Of a DNA stretch of 64,000 nt, positions 43,789 to 54,127 are shown piece by piece. Position 1 is the first letter of the stretch. Every line of letters starts with the position of its first letter. Location of the stretch: assembly GCA_934667095.1 (NCBI GenBank), contig CAKULE010000001.1, positions 62,001-126,000 on the forward strand, written 5' to 3'. Made by a program: the position numbers and the translations under genes. The notes beneath the pieces were generated by a model. The model did no database searches and had not been told where the DNA came from. It was given only the letters and a program-made list of their open reading frames with translations. The stretch comes from an uncultured Oscillospiraceae bacterium. Its GTDB lineage: Bacteria > Bacillota > Clostridia > Oscillospirales > Oscillospiraceae.

Positions 43789-44787
43789 ATGGGAAAGCTG
43801 ATCGGCTTTGACGTCGGCGAGGACAGCGTAAAAATGGCGTATTTCGCCGGCAGAGAACTGAAAAAGGCCGTCGCGGTGGAGACGCCGGACGCCATGGTCG
43901 CCGGCGGGCGCATCCTGTCCATGGACGCCATGGCCGACTTTCTGAAGGATATGGCCAAGGGCAACGGCATCCCGCTGGCCGGGGCGGCCATGGTCGTGCC
44001 CAGCACGGAAGTCTACACCCGGGCCGTCACCGTGCCCGCCATGACGGAGCAGCAGCTGACCTATAATCTGCCCTATGAGTTCCGGGATTTCCTGACTGAG
44101 GAGAAAAACAAGTACTTTTTCGACTATTCCGTTCGCCGCATCAGGAACGATGAGGAGGGGCGGCCGGTGGAGATGGAGCTGCTGGCCTGTGCCATGCTCA
44201 AGTCCGCGGTGGAGGAGTACCGGGCCATGTTCCGCCGGGCGGGCTTCAAGCTGAAGGCACTGGTGCCGGCGGAGTGCGCCTACGCCTCCCTGCTGCAGAA
44301 CCACGGGCAGCGGACCGGCGCGGAACGGCCGGAGACCTGCATCGTGGATCTGGGCTATCGCAGCTCCAACCTGTACATCTACCACGGCCACGAGTTCGAC
44401 AGCCGCCGGGAGATCGACATCGGCAGCGCCCAGCTGGACCAGCTCATCGCCGACCACTGCGACGTGGACATCCACGTGGCCCGGAACTACCGCAAGAGCA
44501 ACTTCAACAACGTGCTGACGGCGGACTACGCCAAGGAACTCTACGGCCGCATTGCTGTGGAGGTGGTGAAGGCCGTGAACTTCTACAACTACAACAACCG
44601 GGACCGGGAGCTGACGGACGTGTGCTTCTGCGGCGGCGACGGCAACATCGCGCCCCTGCTGGACACCGTGGCCGAGCGGACCAGCCTGAAGCTCTACCCC
44701 GCGGACGAGCTGCTGGCCGGCGTGGCCGCGCCGGAGGACCCGTGGACCTACCTGTGCGCCGTGGGCGGCGCGTTCGGCGGGCTGTGA
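43789..44787 (+). CDS. pilM: Type IV pilus assembly protein PilM
   Basis: A cytoplasmic actin-like ATPase that links the motor to PilN. The 332 residues show phosphate loop 1 LIGFDVGEDSVKMAYF, an acidic strand VPAMTEQQLTYNLPYEF, phosphate loop 2 TCIVDLGYRSSNLYIY and the adenosine motif DVCFCGGDGNIAPLL. The order pilM-pilN-pilO is conserved in type IV pilus loci. GCGGGGGGTTCTGAC precedes the ATG. Confidence 0.9.
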   Translation: MGKLIGFDVGEDSVKMAYFAGRELKKAVAVETPDAMVAGGRILSMDAMADFLKDMAKGNGIPLAGAAMVVPSTEVYTRAVTVPAMTEQQLTYNLPYEFRDFLTEEKNKYFFDYSVRRIRNDEEGRPVEMELLACAMLKSAVEEYRAMFRRAGFKLKALVPAECAYASLLQNHGQRTGAERPETCIVDLGYRSSNLYIYHGHEFDSRREIDIGSAQLDQLIADHCDVDIHVARNYRKSNFNNVLTADYAKELYGRIAVEVVKAVNFYNYNNRDRELTDVCFCGGDGNIAPLLDTVAERTSLKLYPADELLAGVAAPEDPWTYLCAVGGAFGGL

Positions 44788-44798
44788 GGAGGACTGGT

Positions 44799-45425
44799 AT
44801 GATCGCAGGAAAGGACAAGACCGCGGCCGGCGTTTCGGCCCGGAAGCATATCCGGTGCCCCCAGAAGACGGGCATCAACATGAACATGCACGAAAAGCGC
44901 ACCGGCGCGGTGGTGACGCTGATCGTGGGCATCACCGCCATCGTCATTCTGGCGGGGCTGGTGGCCAAGTTCGGCGTGATCGACCAGTACCAGCGGCAGA
45001 CCGACGCCCAGACGGCCTACGGAAAGGTCCACCAGCAGTATCTGTCCATGCAGGAGGAGCTGACGGACTACGACAAGGTCCTCACTGAGTACCGTACCTA
45101 CTCCATGGACTGGCTCACCGGCGCGGACGAGAGTGACGACCGCTTTGTCTCCGTCAGCCGGCAGAAGGTGCTGGACCTGATCGAGACCGAGATGATGACC
45201 CGCGGCACGGTGAGCTCTGTGCGCATCTATGGGGACCGGGTGTCCATCTCCATGACGGGGATGAACCTGGACGAGATCTCCCAGATGGTGGATGTGATCG
45301 AGGCCCAGCCCATAGTGGCCAAGGCCGTGCTGGATCTGGCTGAGACGGAGAAGGACAAGCCGGCCTCCATCCTCAGCTTCTCCCTGAATATCACCCTTCA
45401 GCGGGAGGAGGCGGCGGAACAGTGA
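44799..45425 (+). CDS. pilN: PilN-like pilus assembly protein
   Basis: A 208-residue bitopic protein: a cytoplasmic N-terminus of about 35 residues, one membrane segment (AVVTLIVGITAIVILAGLVA), a coiled region (KVHQQYLSMQEELTDYDKV) and a small ferredoxin-like C-terminal domain with VRIYGDRVSISMTG. PilN is too divergent for a certain sequence match, but size, topology and position between pilM and pilO support it. TGAGGAGGACTGGT precedes the ATG. It overlaps pilO by 4 bp. Confidence 0.82.
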   Translation: MIAGKDKTAAGVSARKHIRCPQKTGINMNMHEKRTGAVVTLIVGITAIVILAGLVAKFGVIDQYQRQTDAQTAYGKVHQQYLSMQEELTDYDKVLTEYRTYSMDWLTGADESDDRFVSVSRQKVLDLIETEMMTRGTVSSVRIYGDRVSISMTGMNLDEISQMVDVIEAQPIVAKAVLDLAETEKDKPASILSFSLNITLQREEAAEQ

Positions 45426-45961
45426 AACGTGAACTGAGCACACGGGAAAAGGTCATGCTGCTGGTGCTGGCGGTCATCGTGATCGCGCTGGGGTACTTCA
45501 AGCTGATCTATGAGCCCATCAACGACCAGATTGCCGACTACCAGAGCAGGATGGAGCAGGAGCAGACGGAGAATGCCAGCCTGGCGGTCCGTCTGGCCCA
45601 AATGCGCAAGATGGAGAAGGCCGTGGAGGAGATCAAAGCCTCCGGCGAAGTGAAGGCCATCCCCGGATATGACAACAGCGGCCGCCTGATGCGGGAACTC
45701 TACCGGATCCTGGATGAGTCCAACGAGTACTCGCTGGACTTCTCGGCCCAGACCACCGTGGACGGCTACATCATCCTGCGGCCTGTGACCCTTTCGTTCC
45801 AGACCGACACCTACGCGCAGGCCCGCGCCATCATCGACGCCCTGAGCGGCAGCGAGAACCTGAACCAGATCTCCGACCTGAATATCCGCTACGGCTCCGG
45901 CCAGAACAGCGATACCGTGATCACAGATCTGGTCATCACCTACTTTGAGGTCATGTCCTGA
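45422..45961 (+). CDS. pilO: PilO-like pilus assembly protein
   Basis: A 179-residue bitopic protein: a short N-terminus, a membrane segment (VMLLVLAVIVIALGYFKLIY), a coiled coil (ADYQSRMEQEQTENASLAVR) and a C-terminal domain with YEVMS-like end. The start GTG overlaps the pilN stop (GTGA). It should pair with PilN to make the alignment subcomplex. Confidence 0.82.
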   Translation: MKRELSTREKVMLLVLAVIVIALGYFKLIYEPINDQIADYQSRMEQEQTENASLAVRLAQMRKMEKAVEEIKASGEVKAIPGYDNSGRLMRELYRILDESNEYSLDFSAQTTVDGYIILRPVTLSFQTDTYAQARAIIDALSGSENLNQISDLNIRYGSGQNSDTVITDLVITYFEVMS

Positions 45962-45988
45962 TTCCCCGGGAGGAGGTAAGCGTACACC

Positions 45989-48900
45989 ATGATGAGACGG
46001 ACAAAACGGCATAACGGCGGCTTCACCCTGACGGAGATGCTGCTGACCGTGGCGATCCTTGTGGTGTTGTTCGGGCTTGCCATGATTCCCATTACCAAGC
46101 TGCGCCGGGAGCTGCGCCAGAGCGAGCTGGACGGCAAGGCGGAGATCATCTTCATGGCGGCGCAGAATCGGCTGACCCAGCTGCGGGCCGCCGGCCAGAG
46201 CGAAGAATATACCACCGGCGTGCGGCAGCTGGGGGTGATCCCCCGGGATGCAGATACGGAGGCGGGGGACTACACCGGCCTCTGCTATATCACCAGCCGG
46301 GACGCCGCCGCGGACAGCATCCTGCCCGAGGGGCAGGTGGACGGCGAGCTGCGGGCAGCCGACTGGGTGGTGGAGTTTGACCCGGAGAGCGGCAGTGTTT
46401 ACGCCGTTTTTTACAGTGAAGAGGGCATAAACTACCGCCCGGAGGATTTCAACGGACTGCGCTACCGCAGCCAGCGGCTGAAAAACGGCGCCACCGTGGG
46501 CTATTACGGCGGCGACTCCGTAGGCGCGCTGGTCACCGGCGATCTGGAGCCGGAGGTGGAGGTAGTCAACGGTGAGCGGCTGCTGCTGAATATCTCCTGC
46601 GCCATGCAGGGGGGCGAGCCGCTCCACTTCTACGTGACCATCAAGGACGAGTACGGCAATAGCACCGGCGAGCTGGAGCTGAAGCGCAGCGGCGAGCTGA
46701 CGCCCGGCTCTACCTACCGGGGCACCATGGTACTGGATGACCTGACGGAGGGAGCCGATATGCGCTTCTGCCAGCAGGAGCGGTTCAGCATGCTGGTGCC
46801 CGGGGCGGACCTGACCATCACGGTGCGCGTCACCAGCGAGAGCAATCAGGTGGACGAGGCCCGGGTGACCCGCACCACCAACAGCCTGTTCGACCGGGTG
46901 AGCGACGGCGCGGCGGGCCGCACTGCGGCCATTGCCTGCGGCCGACACCTGCAGAATCTGGATCAGGGCTCCGGGGTGAACGACGTCCGGGCCACCAAGC
47001 AGGTGGTGAAGGCCGCGCAGGTGAAGGACATCCGCTTTGAAGATGCGGAGAATGAGGAGGATTGGTCCTCCTGCTACCCGGACCAGACCTTCCGTCCCAT
47101 CCGCAACACGGTGCTGAAAGAATACGACAGCACCACCACTGCCGCAGGGACCACCTATCACCCGGTGATCTCCGGCCTGGCGGTGGAGGCCAGCGGCGAC
47201 GCAGGCCTGTTTGAGAGCATCCGTGGCGGCGCGTTGCGCAGCATCACCCTGATCGATGCCAGTATCACCGGCAGCGGCTACGTTGGCGCGCTGGCGGGCA
47301 CGACCTCCGATACCGTCACCATTGAAAGCTGTCAGGTATACCTCACCTCGCCCGTCCGCGGGAGCCTGACCGGGGCGGACGATGCATGGATCCGCGGCGC
47401 TACGGTGGGCGGCCTTGTGGGGCAGGCCAACAGCGGCACGCTGAACATCAGCGGCAGCTCTGCCTCCAGCGTGATCGCCGGCCAGAGAAATGCGGGCGGT
47501 CTGCTGGGCTTCAGCCGGGGCGGGCTGGTCAATATCCAGCGGTCCTATGCCGACTGCTATCTGTTCGCCAGCACGGCCAACGGCCGGGCGGGCGGCCTGA
47601 TCGGCAGCTGCTACGGCACCAGCATCATCTACATCAACAGCTGCTATACTGCGGGTTTCCTCAGCGGTGAGGCCACCGCCGGACTGGTGGCCGGCGAGCT
47701 CAGCGGCGGCGTCCTGCGGTACAGCTATACCGCATGTGCCCCCTATGAGGAGAACGGCCGCCTGACCTACTCCACCGCGGAGGTGGGGGAGAATACCGCC
47801 ACTCCGCCGATCGTGGAGGGGGCGTACTATCTGGACGGCGGCGCCTCCAATATGGAGGGCACTACCCCCGTGAGCTATAAGAACTGGAGCGGCGAGAAGC
47901 GGGCTGAGGCCGCGGCCCTGCTGGGGGATGCCTTTACGTCGGAGACCGGCGGCAGCAGCACGGCGGCCTATAACCTGATGCCCAACATGGGCCTCAACGC
48001 TTATTCCTACCCCAAGCTGAAGGGGCTGACCCACTACGGCGACTGGAAGGCGGAGTTCGAATCCGGCTCTCTGGTCTACTACGAGAAATATCAGGCTGGG
48101 ACCAGCGAGAGCTATGGCTTCTTCGGCGGCAACCTGTCCGTGCAGTACAATGAGACCCTGCCCCTGCTGGGGGATGGCTACGGCGTGGTCTATCAGGACG
48201 ACCTGCCGGAGAATGTCTCCGTCACCGATGAGGCCGGCACGGTGTACCGGCTGACGGATGTCATCACCATTCAGGACGGGGAGCACGCCTATTATCTGCT
48301 CCCTCTGCCGGACGAGCTGGTGAATCCCCTGCCCGGTGCCCAGTTCTACCGGGAGCTGGTGGTGGGCAGCCAGAACTACTATTATGCGCCCCACTTTGCG
48401 GGCACGGTGCAGGCCGGCGAGCAGCGGCCCGAGCCCCCGACGCAGGTGCCCGTCCGCACCGCGCGGCAGCTCCATGCCCTCAGCCTCTACTACGAGAAGT
48501 ATAAGGAACTTCTGCCGGCAGGAGCTCAGTTCCAGCAGGGCCGGGACATCGACTACACCGTCTACGACTGGGCGGACTACGGCCTGAACGGCGCGGCGGT
48601 GAGCATCCAGCAGTCCATCGGCACTGGGGCGAACGCGCCCTTTGCCCACGTCTATGACGGCAGCTGCCGCATTATCACGGGTATCTCCTTCCGCAGCGGC
48701 GAAGGGACCTATTACGCCGGCATGTTCGGCTATAACACCGGTGCGCTGCGCAACATCGTCCTTGCGGACAGTACCACCCGCACAGCGGAGCTGGCCGATA
48801 CGGCCAGCGGCCAGACGGCAGCGGTGGGCACGCTGGCAGGCTGGAACGCCGGGACCATCTATAACTGCGCCGTTTCCGGCTATGAGCTGGCGTGCAACGC

Positions 48901-51900
48901 GTACAGCGGCTCCACTTACTATGCAGGCGGCCTTGTGGGATTCAATGCCGGTGTGATTCGGGCCTGCAGCGTCAGCAGCCGGGGCATCCGGGCCAACAAC
49001 AACTACGCCACCCTCCGCGTGGGCGGCTTTGTGGGCAGCAACCGCGGCCAGATCCGCCAGAGCTACGCCATAGGCGTGGTGGAGTGCCCCGTGATCCGGG
49101 GGGGCGGCGTGGCCATCGGCGGCTTTGCGGCGGAGAACCACGGCGTGATCCAGACCAGCTACTGTGCCGTGGCGCTGAGCGCAGTGGAGGGCGCCAACGT
49201 CTGGGGCTTCGCCTCCGACGCGAGCAGCGTAACCCGCTGCTATTACCTCAACGGTGGGTCCTATTCCTACCTCGGCAGCGTGTACTCCTACGACTATGAT
49301 GGCGTCAAGGGGGCGACCCCGGTGACGGACGAGGAGCTGGCCGCCCTGCGGCTGGCGGGCTTCGGCACTGTGGATGCCGCCCACACCTTCTGCCGGGACC
49401 AGACCCCGGCCGAGGCGGGGAACGCCTATCCCTACCGCTCCGCCGTGGCGGATGGGTCCGGCCGGCCCGTCCACTATGGCGACTGGGTTACCAAGGCCGA
49501 TCTGGGCACCGTGGGCGTGGTCTATTGGGAATATGAGGCCGGTGGTGCCAACGCCGGCTACCACTTCTCCTTCATCGGCTTCGACGAGAGCCGGTACAAG
49601 GAAGGCAGCAGCCTCTGCACTGCCCATGATGACGGCGGCGTGATCGAGGCTTATGGCTATGGCTACTATTACAAGGACGGCCAGCCGCCGGCCCAGCTGG
49701 TGGAGGCCAGTGCAGAGTACGGCGACTTCGTCCTCGGCAGCCAGAACACCGAGGCGCAGGCCATGCTGGAGGCGCAGGTCCCCGGCTTCACCTTCGTGCT
49801 GTACCAGACCGGCACTGCCGCCAAGGCGGAGGGCGACCGGGACGGTATGCGGCTGGAATCCGCCCGCAGCGCCAACGGCCAGTGGGTGCTGGAGCAGGGC
49901 GGCATCCGGTATGTCTATGCCATCTGCCCCTTCTTCGCCGATGCGTACAGCTATGTGGGGGACGGCACCGGCACAAATGCCGGAGTAATCCCCGGCGTGG
50001 ATAAGCCCTATGAGGTCCGCTCTGTGGAGCAGCTGCAGTTCATCAACTGGAGCTACACCAACGGCGTAGGCAGCGTGGATTCCGACGTCACGAACAGCAA
50101 CTACCGCACCTTCCCCTACCTGCAGTATGCCACCGTGACGGGAGCGGGCCACCAGAATGAGGCGGACGCCCTTGCGGGCGATTCTGTGGGCGGCCCCCGG
50201 CCTATCCAGACCTGGAAGCAGACCCACGACATCAACGGCACGGGGCTCAGCCCCACCGAGCCCGCAGAGGACGGGGAGGAGCCTGCCGCGTGGGAGAGCA
50301 ACGCGCTGGTGCACCCCATTGCCGGCGCGGTGAATCGACGGAGCCGCAACAGCAGCGACAGCTACGCCGTCATCCTGTACAACTGGTTCGGCGGCGTCTA
50401 CGATGGGCAGAACTACTACATCAAGAACATCCGGATCGACTCCTACTGCTATAACGTAGGGCTGTTCGGCACCGCTGTGGGCGCCGAGATCCGCAACATC
50501 GTGCTGTACAGCGACAACGACTCTGTCATCCAGCGCAGTAGCGAGCGCACCTCATGGGACCGGCTGAACAACAACAGGGAGACCGACCCGAAGAAGTACG
50601 CCACCGCCTATGCACTGGGCGGACTGGTAGGGATCGCCTACGAATACGACGCCGGAGCCAGCGCCACCATCCAGAACTGCTCCATCGCCGGCTACACCAT
50701 CCAGGACAACAGCCAGAACAAGCTGGCGCTGGGTGAGGCGGTGGTGGGCGGCCTGCTGGGCGTGTCCAGCGTCAACCTGATGAACTGCTCCGCTGTGGTG
50801 AACATTGAGATCAACTGCACCCACTTCTGGGAGGAGCTGAAGCCCGTCGATGGGGAGCAGCGGGACGAGATGAACGCCGCCAGATGGGGCAACTTTATCC
50901 GCGTGGGCGGCCTTGTTGGCGGCCTGCGTGACCGGGCCACCAACTGCTACACCGGCGGCAAGATCACCGTATCCGATGCCACTTTGGGAGAGATGAACGC
51001 GTCCAGCGACGGCACCAATACCGTACTGTGCGACGGCACAACGAAGGAAAAGGTGAAGACGGGCAGCGATGATAACAACGGGGACAGAAACCCCTCAACC
51101 CATGTGTTCGTCGGCGGTGTGGGCGGCAGCGGCTTCTCCGCCAGCTTTATCAACTTCATTGCCAACAGTGAGAACGGCGATGGTAAGCCCCACTACGAGA
51201 ACTGCTATACCTATATCAGTCTGCCCGACATGAAGGGGACCATCAACGGCATTGCCATGATCGGCAGCGCCGCCGACCGTTTCAGTCAGGCCAAGGCCCA
51301 GGTGGAGCTGATCAACTGCTACTACCTGAAGGGTACCAGCGACCAGATCGATTTTACCAAGGCGGCCAAGACATACAGCTATATTAGCAGCGGGAAGTAT
51401 GATTCGACGCCTCTGTATGAGTATTTCAACAATCCGACCAGCGCCTCGGCCAGACGGGAGAGCATGCTTACCGGCCACATGGTGTACGCCGGAGAGTGCC
51501 TTTGGGACAACGGCGTCAACGCCGCCGTCAGCGGCCTGACCGGCCTGACCTATGACCAGATGTCCAACCGGAAAGGCGGGGAGAACTTCATCCAGACTGC
51601 CAACGGCAGCAGCGCGGTGTACCGCACCTTCCTCGAGGCGCTGAATAAGAACAAGGACAACGAGAATGCCGCCAAGGACGGTTTCGGCTGGGTCACCATC
51701 GAGGAGAACGGCGGCGCGGCCATCAACGGCAAGTACAGCTTCCAGGGGAGCGAGGCCGTCCTGCTGGGACAGAACTATCCCTTCCCCACCGTCCTGACCC
51801 AGACTGACACCTTCGGCGACACGGTGAACCTCCACTATGGCACCTGGCCCAAGGTTGGCCTGTTCTGGGAGCAGGGCATTGCCACGCTGGACATGCTCAC

Positions 51901-53509
51901 CGACTATGACGCGGACACCGGGCTGTCCTCCATCACGCTGGCGCTGAAGCCGCAATACGTTACCCTGCCGGCGGGCGAGGAACCCACCTTCCAGTACTCG
52001 GCGGAGGGCATCGTGGAGGCGGAGGCCCAGCCGGACGGCGCGGGCGGCTTCCGGGTGCGGCTGAAGGGCCTCAAGACCGGCTCGACGGAGGTCACTGCCT
52101 CCTGCGGCGGGTATACGGCCCGGCTGCTGCTCACTGTCACGGCGGACATGAGCGTGACGGCCGATCCTGGCTATCTGCTGCGCCATGTGGGCAAGGAGAG
52201 CGCCATCGAGCTCACTGCCCGCGACGGAGATGGGAACACCCTCAGCGGCGTGACATGGCAGGTGTCCAACGAGAACCCGGACGTGGTCTCCTTCGTGCTG
52301 AAGAACTCCACCCTGACCGTGAAGGGCCTGACGGCGGGCGAGGCATCCCTGCGGGTCACCGCCACGCTGAAGCTGGGCGGCGACCGGGGCTATCAGGCGG
52401 ACGCCATCGTGACCGTCACAGTGGTGGAGCCCACGGTGCTGGGCATCGCCAACTCCTCCGGCGGCACAACGACGGAGTACCGTCAGGGAGTAGCCAACGA
52501 GGAGCTCTCCGCGTGGGAGAGCGAGCCCAGGACCGTTACCTTCGAGAACGACGCACCCGACTGCGGCAGCGTGCTGTTTCTGTATGCAGCGGGCTATAAC
52601 TCCGGGCTGGAGAACTTCCGGGTCAAGGAGCTGCTGGTGCTGGAGGGCACCCAGAGCACCGATGTGCTGGCCGACCAGAGCCGCTTTACTGTCCTGGTGG
52701 GCGAAGCGGAGAGCAACGGCATTTACAGCTACCGTCCCCTGATGGTCTATGGTGAGGCGGGCAGAATCGAACTGCAGGTCACGCTGGAGGACGTCCGGGA
52801 GGGCGGCACCTTCACGCTGACTATTCCGTACACCGTTGACGGCAAGGTTCGCGTCACCTTTCTGAATGAAGAGGGCGGGGAACTGGCCGTCCGGGAGCTC
52901 GCCTACGGCGGCAGCCTCGGGACCAGCCTGCCGGACGCCCCTGCGGCGGAGGAGGGCTATGTCTTCACCGGCTGGGCCGATGAGGAGGGCGACCTGCTCT
53001 CGGCAGGCCGGAGCCTCCGGCGGAATACGGTGTTCACGCCGGTCTTCAAGAAGCTCCACACCATCAGCTTTGCCACCGGTGAGGGAACTGCCGTTGGGCC
53101 CGTGCAGGTGATCGACGGCGAGAGCACCCTTCTGCCCGGCACGGTCCGGACCGGGTTTGAGTTCCGCGGCTGGACGGCCACGGACCTTGCCGGAGACCGC
53201 CTCTACGCGGGCGACCGCCTCTGGCCCACAGGCGACCTGCTGCTGAACGCCGTCTGGCGGAAGACGCAGGTCACGGTTCGGATCGAGCTGGCCGGCGGGA
53301 CCGGCAGTGCGACGACCAGAACCGTCACAGTCCCTGACGGGGATATCACCATCGATGGGCTGAAGCGCAGCTATGCCACGTCTTCGGTCAACGTCTATGT
53401 GGACAACGTGCTGCTGACGGCGGACCGGTATACCAGAGGCAGATCGGGCATCCGGGCCTATGTGACCATTTACGCGTCGGCCCTGCCCGGCGAGGAAATT
53501 TCTGAGTAA
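45989..53509 (+). CDS. Giant prepilin-like adhesin (2506 residues) of the pilus operon
   Basis: A class III prepilin signal opens the protein: basic RRTKRHNGG|FTLTEMLLTVAILVVLFGLAMIP, with Glu5 present, so PilD should process it and it should enter the pilus. A pilin-like domain of about 100 residues follows. The body has three blocks of GLUG-type repeats (residues about 410-585, 910-1135 and 1490-1780; units such as GGLVGQANSGTLNISG, GGLVGFNAGVIRACS), two Ig-like Big_2 type domains (about 1988-2150) and InlB-type repeats (about 2288-2420, YVFTGWADEEG, FEFRGWTATD). No sortase motif or SLH domain is seen. I infer a tip or shaft adhesin. AGGAGGTAAGCGTACACC precedes the ATG. Confidence 0.88.
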   Translation: MMRRTKRHNGGFTLTEMLLTVAILVVLFGLAMIPITKLRRELRQSELDGKAEIIFMAAQNRLTQLRAAGQSEEYTTGVRQLGVIPRDADTEAGDYTGLCYITSRDAAADSILPEGQVDGELRAADWVVEFDPESGSVYAVFYSEEGINYRPEDFNGLRYRSQRLKNGATVGYYGGDSVGALVTGDLEPEVEVVNGERLLLNISCAMQGGEPLHFYVTIKDEYGNSTGELELKRSGELTPGSTYRGTMVLDDLTEGADMRFCQQERFSMLVPGADLTITVRVTSESNQVDEARVTRTTNSLFDRVSDGAAGRTAAIACGRHLQNLDQGSGVNDVRATKQVVKAAQVKDIRFEDAENEEDWSSCYPDQTFRPIRNTVLKEYDSTTTAAGTTYHPVISGLAVEASGDAGLFESIRGGALRSITLIDASITGSGYVGALAGTTSDTVTIESCQVYLTSPVRGSLTGADDAWIRGATVGGLVGQANSGTLNISGSSASSVIAGQRNAGGLLGFSRGGLVNIQRSYADCYLFASTANGRAGGLIGSCYGTSIIYINSCYTAGFLSGEATAGLVAGELSGGVLRYSYTACAPYEENGRLTYSTAEVGENTATPPIVEGAYYLDGGASNMEGTTPVSYKNWSGEKRAEAAALLGDAFTSETGGSSTAAYNLMPNMGLNAYSYPKLKGLTHYGDWKAEFESGSLVYYEKYQAGTSESYGFFGGNLSVQYNETLPLLGDGYGVVYQDDLPENVSVTDEAGTVYRLTDVITIQDGEHAYYLLPLPDELVNPLPGAQFYRELVVGSQNYYYAPHFAGTVQAGEQRPEPPTQVPVRTARQLHALSLYYEKYKELLPAGAQFQQGRDIDYTVYDWADYGLNGAAVSIQQSIGTGANAPFAHVYDGSCRIITGISFRSGEGTYYAGMFGYNTGALRNIVLADSTTRTAELADTASGQTAAVGTLAGWNAGTIYNCAVSGYELACNAYSGSTYYAGGLVGFNAGVIRACSVSSRGIRANNNYATLRVGGFVGSNRGQIRQSYAIGVVECPVIRGGGVAIGGFAAENHGVIQTSYCAVALSAVEGANVWGFASDASSVTRCYYLNGGSYSYLGSVYSYDYDGVKGATPVTDEELAALRLAGFGTVDAAHTFCRDQTPAEAGNAYPYRSAVADGSGRPVHYGDWVTKADLGTVGVVYWEYEAGGANAGYHFSFIGFDESRYKEGSSLCTAHDDGGVIEAYGYGYYYKDGQPPAQLVEASAEYGDFVLGSQNTEAQAMLEAQVPGFTFVLYQTGTAAKAEGDRDGMRLESARSANGQWVLEQGGIRYVYAICPFFADAYSYVGDGTGTNAGVIPGVDKPYEVRSVEQLQFINWSYTNGVGSVDSDVTNSNYRTFPYLQYATVTGAGHQNEADALAGDSVGGPRPIQTWKQTHDINGTGLSPTEPAEDGEEPAAWESNALVHPIAGAVNRRSRNSSDSYAVILYNWFGGVYDGQNYYIKNIRIDSYCYNVGLFGTAVGAEIRNIVLYSDNDSVIQRSSERTSWDRLNNNRETDPKKYATAYALGGLVGIAYEYDAGASATIQNCSIAGYTIQDNSQNKLALGEAVVGGLLGVSSVNLMNCSAVVNIEINCTHFWEELKPVDGEQRDEMNAARWGNFIRVGGLVGGLRDRATNCYTGGKITVSDATLGEMNASSDGTNTVLCDGTTKEKVKTGSDDNNGDRNPSTHVFVGGVGGSGFSASFINFIANSENGDGKPHYENCYTYISLPDMKGTINGIAMIGSAADRFSQAKAQVELINCYYLKGTSDQIDFTKAAKTYSYISSGKYDSTPLYEYFNNPTSASARRESMLTGHMVYAGECLWDNGVNAAVSGLTGLTYDQMSNRKGGENFIQTANGSSAVYRTFLEALNKNKDNENAAKDGFGWVTIEENGGAAINGKYSFQGSEAVLLGQNYPFPTVLTQTDTFGDTVNLHYGTWPKVGLFWEQGIATLDMLTDYDADTGLSSITLALKPQYVTLPAGEEPTFQYSAEGIVEAEAQPDGAGGFRVRLKGLKTGSTEVTASCGGYTARLLLTVTADMSVTADPGYLLRHVGKESAIELTARDGDGNTLSGVTWQVSNENPDVVSFVLKNSTLTVKGLTAGEASLRVTATLKLGGDRGYQADAIVTVTVVEPTVLGIANSSGGTTTEYRQGVANEELSAWESEPRTVTFENDAPDCGSVLFLYAAGYNSGLENFRVKELLVLEGTQSTDVLADQSRFTVLVGEAESNGIYSYRPLMVYGEAGRIELQVTLEDVREGGTFTLTIPYTVDGKVRVTFLNEEGGELAVRELAYGGSLGTSLPDAPAAEEGYVFTGWADEEGDLLSAGRSLRRNTVFTPVFKKLHTISFATGEGTAVGPVQVIDGESTLLPGTVRTGFEFRGWTATDLAGDRLYAGDRLWPTGDLLLNAVWRKTQVTVRIELAGGTGSATTRTVTVPDGDITIDGLKRSYATSSVNVYVDNVLLTADRYTRGRSGIRAYVTIYASALPGEEISE

Positions 53510-53524
53510 AAGGAGGCCATCAGC

Positions 53525-54127
53525 ATGAAAAAACTGCGGAATAACAGCGGCGCCACCATGCTGATGGCCATTCTGCTCATTCTGGTGGCGGCAGTGGTCA
53601 GCGCAGTCATCCTGACGGCGGCCACCAGCGCCGCCCGCCACCTGCGCAGCGACCGGCAGGCGCAGCAGAACTATCTGGCCGTCAGTTCGGCTGCGGAGCT
53701 TATCCGCGACAGCGTGCTGAAGGACAGCTACTACTGGGAGCAGGTATCGAAGAAAGAGAAAAATGAGGAGACCGGGGAAGAGACCACGGTGATCGAGAGC
53801 GAGACGGAGACCCGGCCCGACGGCCTGCTGGGGCCGTGGCTGGCCCGCGGCGTGGCCGCCGCCGGCTGCCGGGATACCGTTCGCGTCACCGTTCCCGGGC
53901 AGGAGGACCTGCCTGCGGTGCAGGCGGCCTTCTCTATGGACAGCAGCTATAATATCACTGTGGAGCTCTCGCTGGAGGCCCCGGAGGGGAGCGACTGCCG
54001 CATGACGCTCACCCTTCAGGCTAACTCCAGCGGTGACGACTACTGGCTGGAGGGCACTACCCACATCATCTGGCGGTCTGTCAAATGGGAAAACCCCCGG
54101 ATCGTCAAGGGTATCGGGGGGGCATGA
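53525..54127 (+). CDS. PilX-like minor pilin
   Basis: A 200-residue protein with an atypical leader: MKKLRNNSGATMLMAILLILVAAVVSAVILTA. As in PilX and GspK relatives, Ala-Thr-Met replaces the FTLxE start and the Glu5 position is changed. The remainder is a soluble domain containing a charged loop (KKEKNEETGEETTVIESETE). It follows the giant gene by 15 bp, with AAAAGGAGG before the ATG, and overlaps the next gene (ATGA). It may cap the pilus with the other minor pilins. Confidence 0.82.
   Translation: MKKLRNNSGATMLMAILLILVAAVVSAVILTAATSAARHLRSDRQAQQNYLAVSSAAELIRDSVLKDSYYWEQVSKKEKNEETGEETTVIESETETRPDGLLGPWLARGVAAAGCRDTVRVTVPGQEDLPAVQAAFSMDSSYNITVELSLEAPEGSDCRMTLTLQANSSGDDYWLEGTTHIIWRSVKWENPRIVKGIGGA

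Noticed and set aside
48056..48080. A T-arm-like GTTCGAATCC string suggesting a tRNA
   Set aside because: It is in frame within the giant gene and there is no matching acceptor stem or anticodon arm around it.
45398..50314. A 4.9-kb open frame on the minus strand opposite the giant pilin gene
   Set aside because: It is a shadow of GC-rich codon use in the plus-strand gene: the translation is His/Gly/Val-rich without domains, and there is no ribosome site. The same holds for long antisense frames at 33293-36388, 51095-54064 and 55235-57163.
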